A DNA stretch of 64,000 nt from a virus. The stretch lies in IMG/VR virus record IMGVR_UViG_3300008107_000014, positions 51,208 to 115,207 of that record, one strand, 5' to 3'. The position numbers and the translations under genes were made by a program. The notes beneath the pieces are model-generated. The model ran no database searches. It worked only from the letters and a program-made list of their open reading frames with translations, and had not been told where the DNA came from. Positions 23,605 through 30,610 of this stretch are shown here, piece by piece; the first letter of the stretch is position 1; every line of letters starts with the position of its first letter.

Positions 23605-24525
23605 TTACTTTGTTTCTGATAGTACGTCGAATAGTTGGAATTCGCCACCCATGCGTTCGTAAACAAATGCTGCCATTGCGTCTGCTGACACACCTTCTTG
23701 CACTTTGCTAACTGCAACACGTTGAGCCCACTTCCATAAAGCGCCATCAACTGGATCGATCTGTTGTTGACCACCGCTTTCTTTAACTAACTGTAGGCAT
23801 TGTTTGAATGAATACTTTTGTTGTACGCTTTCTTTAACTGGACGCTTCTTGCCTTTTGGCATCATTGCACTTTCGGTCTTCTTACCAAAATACTTGGCTT
23901 GCTTATCGCTCATGCCTTTCTTTCCGTCTTTCTCTTCACCTGACTCTTCGCTATCATCAGCTTCTGTATCTTTGCCTTTACCGAGATCATTCTTACCCTT
24001 ACCATCGGCTGCAAATGCTGGAACTTTCTTTCCGTTTACTGTGGTCATTGGCAAACCGCCTTCTGCCATTTTCTTTTTCTTAGCGTCTTTCTTCTTGTCA
24101 GCTTCTTCTTTCTTAGCTTCAACCATTGATTGGAACTTAGAACGTGCAGCTTTTTGAGCTGCTGTAGACTCTTCAACACCTTTCTTAGCGGCTTTCTTAG
24201 CAGCTTTTTCGTCTGCTTCGTCGCTGTCTTCTTCTTTATCTTCGTCTGAGCTACCACCGTAGGCCTTGCCTTTTACAGCAGTTCCTGTGTGTGACTTACC
24301 GGACTTGTCTGTCCATGATTTGTCAGCTTTAGTAGCTTCTTTAACTGTTTCATCTTTAGCTTTACGTCCTTCTTCAAGGATTGAGCTAACACCTGCTAAA
24401 ACTCTCATTTGAGCGTCTTCTGCAAGTACAACCTTTGGTTGTTGTGTTGATTGGCTGCTCGCTACCGCTGTCTTTTCGACTGGGTTAATAGAGTCCAATT
24501 TCTGTAGCATTTTGTGAAAGTCCAT
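23605..24525 (-). CDS. Lys/Glu/Asp-rich late protein, candidate internal or core protein
   Basis: A 306-residue, highly charged protein. Residues about 55-230 are low complexity (AKKAAKKGVEE, KKKDAKKKKM, DDSEESGEEKDGKKG). The C-terminal 80 residues look folded (YSFKQCLQLVKESGGQQQIDPVDGALWKWAQRVAV). The start MDFHKMLQKLDSI is a short helix. It has possible L/I-x-E cleavage sites (SILEEG). Late promoter upstream and terminator downstream make it a single-gene late unit. Composition suits a DNA-associated head protein or scaffold; this is inference. A similar arrangement occurs in marine T4-like phages. Confidence 0.5.
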   Translation of the reverse strand: MDFHKMLQKLDSINPVEKTAVASSQSTQQPKVVLAEDAQMRVLAGVSSILEEGRKAKDETVKEATKADKSWTDKSGKSHTGTAVKGKAYGGSSDEDKEEDSDEADEKAAKKAAKKGVEESTAAQKAARSKFQSMVEAKKEEADKKKDAKKKKMAEGGLPMTTVNGKKVPAFAADGKGKNDLGKGKDTEADDSEESGEEKDGKKGMSDKQAKYFGKKTESAMMPKGKKRPVKESVQQKYSFKQCLQLVKESGGQQQIDPVDGALWKWAQRVAVSKVQEGVSADAMAAFVYERMGGEFQLFDVLSETK

Positions 24526-24560
24526 GTATTTCTCCGATTGTTCTTTACAGGCGTATATGT

Positions 24561-24568
24561 TATTTATC
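24561..24568 (-). promoter_or_regulatory. Late T4-type promoter box GATAAATA
   Basis: Overlaps the stop of the 24564 gene and lies 36 bases before the ATG of the Lys-rich gene at 24525. Full NATAAATA match. Confidence 0.6.
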
Positions 24569-24818
24569 TTTTGATAGCGTTACTGCCACCAAATAAACTT
24601 GTATTTTGATCTAGGGCACTAACAGCAGTACCGTCTTTGTTCTTTTTTTGCTTGACTTTTGGCTGCGGAGGCGCTTTTGTGCCGGATTTACCCGGACTAC
24701 CTATGTAACTGGTCTTGCCTCTTGCAGTGCCAGGGCTAATGTGCGGATTTTCAACCGTACCAATATTAGCAGTGGATGTTGTACTGGCATCTGTTTCCAA
24801 AAGTTCTCTTATTTTCAT
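24564..24818 (-). CDS. Small protein with capsid-targeting-like N-terminus
   Basis: An 84-residue protein. The Met at 24818 is chosen because a late promoter lies just upstream; a longer frame to 24926 would run through it. It begins MKIRELLETDAS, resembling the T4 capsid-targeting sequence with an L-x-E cleavage site after Glu8. The rest is low complexity, rich in Ser/Thr/Gly/Lys (SPGTARGKTSYIGSPGKSG, KVKQKKNKDG), suggesting a disordered internal head peptide. Placement next to other tagged genes supports this. Confidence 0.55.
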   Translation of the reverse strand: MKIRELLETDASTTSTANIGTVENPHISPGTARGKTSYIGSPGKSGTKAPPQPKVKQKKNKDGTAVSALDQNTSLFGGSNAIKR

Positions 24819-24822
24819 ACTA

Positions 24823-25611
24823 TTATTTATTATAATTTGAAAGGTATCTGTATAACTCTTTCTTAATCTTATTCCAAGACCCTTCCTTGCTAGTTTTAAG
24901 AAATCGCCCATAATATTCAAGAGCATTCCAAAGAACGTTTAAGTTAGGAACTTGTATGATTTTACTACCAACAACCGCATAATCTTGTCTTTGCGCCTGT
25001 TTAAGAATATTGTCAATTAATCCAATGCCCTTATCCCCCACAGCATTGTGTATGTCGTTGGCTATCTGCGCTACCCAAGCATCTCTTTCCATGTTATTCA
25101 GCATATAGATGTAATACTTGTCGCGTTCGTTGTGTGCCACAGGTGGCTGCTTTTTCCAAACATCTGTTTCGATGTCGTAAACACTATCATCGTCTGTTGC
25201 TTTTTTAATTTGACTTGTTCGCTGACTAGCGTGTGCAAATTCATGCACCATAATAGAACTTAATCTATCAATAAAATTCTTAGCAGTCTTTTCGTCTGTT
25301 GGTGCATGTGCTACATTTACTTCAACTGTAACAGTATGCTCTATTGGAATGCCGCTGATTTCGTGTTCTGCGTTAATAACAGAGTAGGCAACATCCGGAC
25401 GATCAAGCATCTTATGTTTAATTGACAGCTTGCGATCGATGTGTTGTTCTTTCCATGCTGCTAGTTCTCTACTGGCATTTAAATTCTTAAAGAACTTGGT
25501 ATACCATTCGAGGTCGTTTTTATAGTTGCCAATTTTAGCAACCGCAGTGGCAATCCATGGGCGTATCCATGATGTTTCTGTGCGTTCTTTTAGTATTTCG
25601 TATGATCTCAT
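24823..25611 (-). CDS. Zinc metallopeptidase-like protein with capsid-targeting-like N-terminus
   Basis: A 262-residue protein that begins MRSYEILKER, a candidate capsid-targeting sequence with an L-x-E site after Glu9. A zincin motif HEFAH is at residues 123-127 (IMVHEFAHASQ), and the third ligand may be Glu176 in MERDAWV. No signal peptide is visible. If tagged, it would be packed in the head and could be delivered with the DNA. The substrate is unknown. It overlaps the hydrolase gene upstream by four bases. Confidence 0.6.
   Translation of the reverse strand: MRSYEILKERTETSWIRPWIATAVAKIGNYKNDLEWYTKFFKNLNASRELAAWKEQHIDRKLSIKHKMLDRPDVAYSVINAEHEISGIPIEHTVTVEVNVAHAPTDEKTAKNFIDRLSSIMVHEFAHASQRTSQIKKATDDDSVYDIETDVWKKQPPVAHNERDKYYIYMLNNMERDAWVAQIANDIHNAVGDKGIGLIDNILKQAQRQDYAVVGSKIIQVPNLNVLWNALEYYGRFLKTSKEGSWNKIKKELYRYLSNYNK
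24824..24831 (-). promoter_or_regulatory. Late T4-type promoter box AATAAATA
   Basis: AATAAATA on the minus strand, only six bases before the ATG at 24818, so the start would be near the transcript end. It overlaps a TATAAT without a -35. Confidence 0.4.
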
Positions 25612-26768
25612 TTCATTGCTACCTGGAACGCTCGTTGTTTTTCTTGTCGTTTGTCTAGATGTTTCATTCCCGGATTAATCGATTTGGTAACATCTTTGGT
25701 GTCTTTAAAGTTATCAACCCTGGGCGCAACTCGATTTTTCCAATACCATATTGCGGTTTGGGCAGCTATTTCTGGTTTCTCAACAAGTTCGGGATGTTTA
25801 GCCAACGGTAGCCCTAACGCTTGCCCGGCCCTTTCATAATTGTCTTTTCCAGTTAATTGAATGTAACCTCGACCTTTATATTTTTCGCCGTCGCCTACTT
25901 TGTCGTTGCCTAATTTTTTAGCTTTTTTAGGAGCATACTTAATATCGTACTTGCGAAAGTCTAGACTACCACCTAGTTCTTTAAGACTTTTAAAATCCAT
26001 AGTTTCATGAGCACACTGACTTAAAAATGCCACAAGCTCATTACCAGTGATGCCTGCTCTTATTGCGGCCTTTTTAAGAAACTCTTCATGCGGACTTCCA
26101 GTTACTGTATTAGCAGTATTGTCTTTGGGGGATTGATTAGAATTAACTTTTTGTTGAGGTTCTGTTTTTTGTTTAACATCTTGTTTCTTGGCAACGGGCA
26201 TTTCTTTAGCATTGTCTGGAACTTTAACCATCTGCCCCGGTTTTAGTTTGGTGTCTTTATTAAACTGATTTAACTGCATGACAAATTGCGGAGTTACATT
26301 ATTCTGTCTAGCAATAGAATAAACAGTATCACCGGGTTCAACTAGTTGTCGAACAATATTAGCATTTGCACCTAAAGAAGCAGCTCCTAATGCAGCTCCT
26401 GCAACCCAGTCTTTCCAATCTTCTTCTATATTTTCATTTTTTGCACGACCAGCTTTCATGTTGGCCAGCCAGTGTGCCATGCGAGCTTTTTCGCCTGTGC
26501 TGTTTTTAGCAGTTTTTCTTAGATCACTAACACTGGCTTTGGTATTGACACCGCTACGTTTAGCAAGTCCTTTACGTCCGGGCTTCTTTCCATCCGCAAA
26601 GTTTTCATGCTCGATGCTTTCGCCACTACCACCTTCACCACTATTACTAGAGTCTCCGCTATATCCAGCATAATATCCATATCCGCCGTAGGGACCTGGC
26701 CCGTAAGCAGCCCATCGAGATTTACGTTTGCGTTTTTTTGTTTCGCTAATAAACTCGTAGGCTCTCAT
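25608..26768 (-). CDS. LysM + GH19 cell-wall hydrolase with capsid-targeting-like N-terminus
   Basis: A 386-residue protein. It begins MRAYEFISETKKRKRK, close to T4 internal-protein tags (MKTYQEFIAE), with an I-x-E site after Glu9. A Gly/Tyr/Ser-rich linker follows. A LysM domain lies at about 141-185 (VEPGDTVYSIARQNNVTP...LKPGQMVKVP). A GH19 chitinase/lysozyme domain spans 225-386, with catalytic Glu255 in CAHET and GRGYIQLTGKDNY at 299-311. It is distinct from the lysis endolysin at 37196, so entry or head-packaged hydrolysis of peptidoglycan is plausible. The last point is inference. Confidence 0.75.
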   Translation of the reverse strand: MRAYEFISETKKRKRKSRWAAYGPGPYGGYGYYAGYSGDSSNSGEGGSGESIEHENFADGKKPGRKGLAKRSGVNTKASVSDLRKTAKNSTGEKARMAHWLANMKAGRAKNENIEEDWKDWVAGAALGAASLGANANIVRQLVEPGDTVYSIARQNNVTPQFVMQLNQFNKDTKLKPGQMVKVPDNAKEMPVAKKQDVKQKTEPQQKVNSNQSPKDNTANTVTGSPHEEFLKKAAIRAGITGNELVAFLSQCAHETMDFKSLKELGGSLDFRKYDIKYAPKKAKKLGNDKVGDGEKYKGRGYIQLTGKDNYERAGQALGLPLAKHPELVEKPEIAAQTAIWYWKNRVAPRVDNFKDTKDVTKSINPGMKHLDKRQEKQRAFQVAMK

Positions 26769-26769
26769 A

Positions 26770-27555
26770 TTAGCAATTCCAGCGACGTCTTGCTTTGCAA
26801 ATTGCCTTGTCTGGAGTTTTACTACAACTAATATTGTGCATTTTCTGTTGTCCAGCGGATCTAGAACAATAGCTACTACGGCGTTTGCTGGCCTTACTAC
26901 CTTTCTTTAGTTTACTAGGTTTAGTAGTAACCGCAGTTTTTAGTTTGCTACCTGGATTTTCTCTACGATAGGCATTGACAGCTTTCTTGCTCATGCCGTC
27001 AGTTTTATCTCGCTTATTGGCTTTTTGCCAATCTTCGTTAATGGGTTCTGATGTTACAGCAAACACATATAGTTCGTCGTCTGTGAGACTTGACAAATCT
27101 TCCCATACAAGATCAACATCAATATCATGATGATCTGCAATTTGTTCGATGATGCTTTCAATCATGTCAAACTCTTGCTGTAAGTCTTCCGCCGTACCTT
27201 GCTGACCCATGGCCGCTTTAACTCGCTGCACAACTTCATCTCTATACTCTTGGCGATTAGGAACACTTGTCCAACCATATTCAGCAAAATTAACGATAGT
27301 CTGTGCATCTTTAGGACTTAAATTTGGAAACTCCCCTATTAAGTCTTGGGCGTTATAGTGTCCATATCTATTCCAAATGGCACTGTCATCCATTGAGCCT
27401 TCTACCGCTACATCTTCTTTTTTAATTTTTTCGCAGTCGTTAACACGCTTGCCTTTGTTTTTACCCGTGCCAGGCTGAGTACCGGTTTTTCTATAACCTG
27501 GCCAGCAGTTTTTAGGTCCTGCTACACCTTCTGTTAAAATTTCATAAATTTTCAT
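26770..27555 (-). CDS. Protein with capsid-targeting-like N-terminus and Cys-rich C-terminus
   Basis: A 261-residue protein. It begins [25 protein letters not shown], with the tag-like MKIYEILTE and an L-x-E site after Glu9. The middle (60-170) is an acidic helical domain ([20 protein letters not shown]). The C-terminus is basic with paired cysteines ([10 protein letters not shown]...ISCS...[10 protein letters not shown]), a module seen at the ends of several phage proteins. No enzyme motif is visible. It could be a DNA-binding head protein. Confidence 0.55.
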   Translation of the reverse strand: MKIYEILTEGVAGPKNCWPGYRKTGTQPGTGKNKGKRVNDCEKIKKEDVAVEGSMDDSAIWNRYGHYNAQDLIGEFPNLSPKDAQTIVNFAEYGWTSVPNRQEYRDEVVQRVKAAMGQQGTAEDLQQEFDMIESIIEQIADHHDIDVDLVWEDLSSLTDDELYVFAVTSEPINEDWQKANKRDKTDGMSKKAVNAYRRENPGSKLKTAVTTKPSKLKKGSKASKRRSSYCSRSAGQQKMHNISCSKTPDKAICKARRRWNC

Positions 27556-27878
27556 ACTGAAAAACTACTCCCACAACCACAGCTGGTCTTAGCATTTGGA
27601 TTACTAATTACAAATTGACTGCCCATTGTTTCCTCTTTGTAATCAATAGTAGCACCTTGTAGATACTGCATACTCATTGCATCTACTAGTACATTAAAGT
27701 TTGTGTCTATTGGAAATTCAAAATCATCCTCATTCTTTTCTTCGTCAAATGTAAATCCATAGCTAAAGCCACTGCATCCACCACCTTGAACAAAGGTACG
27801 TAATGCTAGATTAGGATTATTTTCTTCCAATAATAAATCTAATATTTTAATTTTTGCTGATTCTGAAATTTCAATCAT
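27552..27878 (-). CDS. A-type iron-sulfur carrier (IscA/ErpA/HesB family)
   Basis: A 108-residue protein. The conserved cysteines are Cys35 (GGGCSGF) and Cys100/Cys102 (SCGCGSS), at the positions that bind Fe-S clusters in IscA/ErpA. Length is normal. It delivers clusters to apo-enzymes, in this phage possibly QueE (radical SAM). It lies inside the late internal-protein array, overlapping neighbours on both sides. It is the only one there without a tag-like N-terminus and with a clear host-metabolism function. Confidence 0.9.
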   Translation of the reverse strand: MIEISESAKIKILDLLLEENNPNLALRTFVQGGGCSGFSYGFTFDEEKNEDDFEFPIDTNFNVLVDAMSMQYLQGATIDYKEETMGSQFVISNPNAKTSCGCGSSFSV

Positions 27879-28134
27879 CTAGTTCCATCCCTCCATCTTC
27901 GATATTCTTAAGTGAGTCAATTACATAATCCCAATAATAACTACCATAAAATTCTTCGTGATCGTTGATAAAGTTTTCTAGTCCCGGATAGTGATCTGTT
28001 AGCCTATTATAATCTTCACCGTCTTGAATGTAAGAAATAATTTCTTCTGCATCCCTTTCGGATAACCCCCAATTATTACCTTTGTTATATTCACTAAGGT
28101 CGGGAGATTCTTTTATAATTTCAAAGATTTTCAT
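27871..28134 (-). CDS. Acidic small protein with capsid-targeting-like N-terminus
   Basis: An 87-residue protein beginning [16 protein letters not shown], a tag-like sequence with I-x-E site after Glu9. The remainder is strongly acidic with aromatic residues ([35 protein letters not shown]). It overlaps both neighbours. Could be an internal head protein or an inhibitor cargo; nothing more can be read. Confidence 0.5.
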   Translation of the reverse strand: MKIFEIIKESPDLSEYNKGNNWGLSERDAEEIISYIQDGEDYNRLTDHYPGLENFINDHEEFYGSYYWDYVIDSLKNIEDGGMELDD

Positions 28135-28208
28135 ACTGGACTATATGGATTTCTAGGACGATCATAACCGTCGTCTTCCGGATATACTGGGTAATCATTT
28201 GGATTCAT
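28131..28208 (-). CDS. 25-residue Pro/Tyr/Asp-rich peptide
   Basis: A 25-codon frame (MNPNDYPVYPEDDGYDRP...) filling the gap between two genes. Its ATG overlaps the upstream stop and its TGA overlaps the downstream ATG, both as ATGA. This double coupling is the main evidence that it is translated. No ribosome site of its own is needed. The function is unknown. Confidence 0.5.
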   Translation of the reverse strand: MNPNDYPVYPEDDGYDRPRNPYSPV

Positions 28209-28483
28209 TTTTTCTTTTCTCCAGTCATGTACGGTAAACTAAACCACAATTTAAACCATTCTGGTGTTCCTGGTTTAATATTTAATTCTCGTTGTATACG
28301 ACCGTTTTCGCTGCCGGTAACACTTATATTGCTGCCTTTTAATTCCTGTAATCTTTGTTGACTACCTAGTCCTGCTAATTCCTGTAATGCTTTAATTTCA
28401 TGCACAGGATCGTCCGGAGACAGATAACAATCATCATTGCTGTCTTGATTTAAATTTGCCGTAGTGACCCGATATTGTTTCAT
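28205..28483 (-). CDS. Conserved small phage protein, unknown function
   Basis: A 92-residue protein with ALQELAGLGSQQRLQELKG and a C-terminal PGTPEWFKLWFSLPYMTGEKK, the latter typical of a short motif in marine phage head-region proteins. It lacks the N-terminal tag but has two internal L-Q-E sites suitable for the prohead protease. It overlaps the next gene by four bases. Confidence 0.5.
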   Translation of the reverse strand: MKQYRVTTANLNQDSNDDCYLSPDDPVHEIKALQELAGLGSQQRLQELKGSNISVTGSENGRIQRELNIKPGTPEWFKLWFSLPYMTGEKKK

Positions 28484-29142
28484 TTTTTATTGTGTGCTTT
28501 CCAAGCAGCGCCATAGGCCTTGCTTTTTTCAACTGCTGTTAATTTTCCGTCTTTGGCATATCCTGCTTTAATATGCTTTACCATACGTTCTGCTTTAGCA
28601 CCTGGTGGCGCAACTTCTTCAACGCTAACTGGCTGCTTGTGTTTTTGACCACGTACCTGCTGCACAGATTTTTTTGAATCTTTGTGTTGACCTGAACCAC
28701 TAGTCTTTGCATTCTTTGCAACAAAATTTCTAGGTGTAGTAGCTGGCACAGTATTTGACTTAGTTGCCTCTCCGATACTTTCTTCTGGATAACTACGCTC
28801 TTCAATTTCGTACTCGACGTCTCTGATTGCACTTGCAACTTCTTCTTCGATATAAAAAATTGCAGAGGTTGCTTCCCTTAGTTTCTCAGTGATGTTTCTA
28901 ACATCGTATTCCGATACACCTGCAATTTTAGCAATTTCATCTAGTCCCGATGCTTCGCTTTCGATTTCTTCAATTTGGGCATATAGTTCTCGAGTCTTAG
29001 CTTTGGTCGCAGCATATGCGGTCTCTAATTCACTTAGACGTTTTTGTAATTGTTCATCACTGAATTTCGCCCAACGACTTTCATATTTTTGTTCTTCGTT
29101 GATGGCTTTTTTTCTATTTGTAAATAACTCATTCAGTCTCAT
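28480..29142 (-). CDS. Coiled-coil late protein with marine-phage C-terminal motif
   Basis: A 220-residue protein. The start at 29142 (MRLNELFTNRKK) is preferred over an upstream in-frame start within the previous gene. The N-terminus resembles the tag family but lacks the final Glu. Residues 20-130 form coiled coil (LQKRLSELETAYAATKAKTRELYAQIEEIESEA). The basic C-terminus APPGAKAERMVKHIKAGY...AAWKAHNKK is a recurring module of marine phage virion-region proteins. A structural role is inferred. Confidence 0.5.
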   Translation of the reverse strand: MRLNELFTNRKKAINEEQKYESRWAKFSDEQLQKRLSELETAYAATKAKTRELYAQIEEIESEASGLDEIAKIAGVSEYDVRNITEKLREATSAIFYIEEEVASAIRDVEYEIEERSYPEESIGEATKSNTVPATTPRNFVAKNAKTSGSGQHKDSKKSVQQVRGQKHKQPVSVEEVAPPGAKAERMVKHIKAGYAKDGKLTAVEKSKAYGAAWKAHNKK

Positions 29143-29482
29143 GATGATAATCGCCTTTTTTAATAAACTCCGCCTGCTCTTTAGCAACAGTGTGGGCCAA
29201 CTCTAATAATGCTTCGTCTGTAAAGATCTCATCTTTACTGTGAAGTAGATCGTATTCTTCGCAATATGCTTCACTGCATTTTTTTAACGGTTCGATATAG
29301 ACTTTGTATACATCTTCGTCGTCAAATTGCTGTTTATGTTTTTTAACAGCCGGAAAGAATATCTTAGACAACATTTCGTCATTGTTGCTAATCCAAAATT
29401 TTAAATCATCCAAGTAGTCAACATCCGAATCAAATTTTTGATCCGCATCCTTAACTGGATAAAACAATTCCATTAGTTTCAT
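29129..29482 (-). CDS. Acidic small late protein
   Basis: A 117-residue, helical, acidic protein (DADQKFDSDVDYLDDLKFWISNNDE). It begins MKLMELFYPV, similar to its tagged neighbours up to the sixth residue but without the L/I-x-E site. It overlaps the following gene by 14 bases and the preceding one by four. No function can be assigned. Confidence 0.5.
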   Translation of the reverse strand: MKLMELFYPVKDADQKFDSDVDYLDDLKFWISNNDEMLSKIFFPAVKKHKQQFDDEDVYKVYIEPLKKCSEAYCEEYDLLHSKDEIFTDEALLELAHTVAKEQAEFIKKGDYHHETE

Positions 29483-29904
29483 AATGAGTCCTGGTTATCT
29501 TTTGATTTCATGTAATCACGGGCGGTGTCTAGATAATCAACAGCCATGGTAATCTTTGATTGAACCCATTCTGGAAGATTTTCGTCAGCATCTAAAATAC
29601 TACGTAATTCTGCTGCGGCAGCTTCTGCGGTGGTAAGTTGACCCTTGGCCATTCCTGCTTCATCATCATATTCTGATGAGTCATCAAACGCTTCTTTTAC
29701 AGATAGGCCGTTTTCTTTGGCTTCTTTGTTAAGATCAGCAAGACGCTGCATAATAGCTTGTTTAATGGTAGGATCGTCGGACGCTGGGTCCGTTTGGAGG
29801 TCTTGTAATGCCTTGCGTTTAGCGGCATAGTCCTCGGCTGGGTTATTAGGATTCAATGCTGTTTCGAACATTGTAACCTGTAATTTTATAATAATATCGC
29901 GCAT
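29479..29904 (-). CDS. Conserved late protein with EYDDEAGMA motif
   Basis: A 141-residue protein. The ATG at 29904 is preferred; an upstream TTG would be the alternative. The centre SVKEAFDDSSEYDDEAGMAKGQL, then LPEWVQSKITMAVDYLDTARDYM, is a motif I recognise from many marine T4-like phages in head-associated proteins. It is the first gene of the late array behind a GATAAATA box 25 bases upstream. A head or core role is inferred. Confidence 0.55.
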   Translation of the reverse strand: MRDIIIKLQVTMFETALNPNNPAEDYAAKRKALQDLQTDPASDDPTIKQAIMQRLADLNKEAKENGLSVKEAFDDSSEYDDEAGMAKGQLTTAEAAAAELRSILDADENLPEWVQSKITMAVDYLDTARDYMKSKDNQDSL

Positions 29905-29928
29905 AGTATGTTCCAAAAGGATATACTA

Positions 29929-29936
29929 TATTTATC
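29929..29936 (-). promoter_or_regulatory. Late T4-type promoter box GATAAATA for the internal-protein array
   Basis: Full NATAAATA match 25 bases before the ATG at 29904 and just after the stop of the proteostasis operon. It can drive the whole overlapping set down to 24823. Confidence 0.65.
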
Positions 29937-29944
29937 GCGATTGT

Positions 29945-30610
29945 TTATATGGTTACATATTCGTAGACGGCACCTATAGCGTCACTATTCTTTAATTTAA
30001 GCATTAAAAGCGACTTTTCGTTGTCTACAAACACGTATCTGCGATCCCAATTCCATCTAGTGTTCATAAACCATTCTTCTACTGCGCTAGAAATTCGAAT
30101 AGTGTCTCCGCTGTTTTTAACAAACTCTACAAATTCTGATCGTTTGCTATCGCCAGTTGGCAATTTATGAGGTGTTAGGAATACCTTAAATTGATATTTT
30201 TTATGCGGAAGATGCTTGCATAATACCCGCTTCTGATCACTTAGTAAATGTTCTGTCTGCGGAGTTGGTGCAAATCTACGCCAGGTAAACAATGCAAATT
30301 CTCTGCTAGCTTCTTCAAAGAATAGTTTGTCGTTTGTGTAAATGTCAATTGCATCGCTTTCAATTCGTGTTCCGTATACTTCTTTTGGCCACTTAGACAG
30401 AATGTCTGCTAGTGCATACATATTGCGATTATTGTTGTATGCTTTATCGTAAGTGGCATACATGTTTTGTTTGTCATGTGGCTGCGACAAAAATTCTTTA
30501 ATCTCGTCACAGCTTTTATAGCGAAGAAGCGAAGCCCCCGGGCACCGGAGGCTAAGCTTGTAATGCCATTTATTGTAAAATTTACGTTTAACGGGCCTGG
30601 TCGAAATCAT
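29945..30610 (-). CDS. Conserved protein of unknown function, last in the clpA operon
   Basis: A 221-residue basic protein (pattern KFYNKWHYKLSLRCPGASLLR at the N-terminus, then EWFMNTRWNWDRRYVFVDNEKSLLMLKL near the end). I do not recognise its family with confidence. No membrane segment or catalytic motif is visible. It overlaps the clpA gene by four bases, so it is probably co-translated and may act with it, for example as an adaptor; that is only inference from position. Confidence 0.45.
   Translation of the reverse strand: MISTRPVKRKFYNKWHYKLSLRCPGASLLRYKSCDEIKEFLSQPHDKQNMYATYDKAYNNNRNMYALADILSKWPKEVYGTRIESDAIDIYTNDKLFFEEASREFALFTWRRFAPTPQTEHLLSDQKRVLCKHLPHKKYQFKVFLTPHKLPTGDSKRSEFVEFVKNSGDTIRISSAVEEWFMNTRWNWDRRYVFVDNEKSLLMLKLKNSDAIGAVYEYVTI

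Noticed and set aside
23605-24525. Low-complexity Lys-rich ORF as a sequencing artefact
   Set aside because: It has an ATG after GGAGAA, a late promoter and a terminator, and its C-terminus looks folded.
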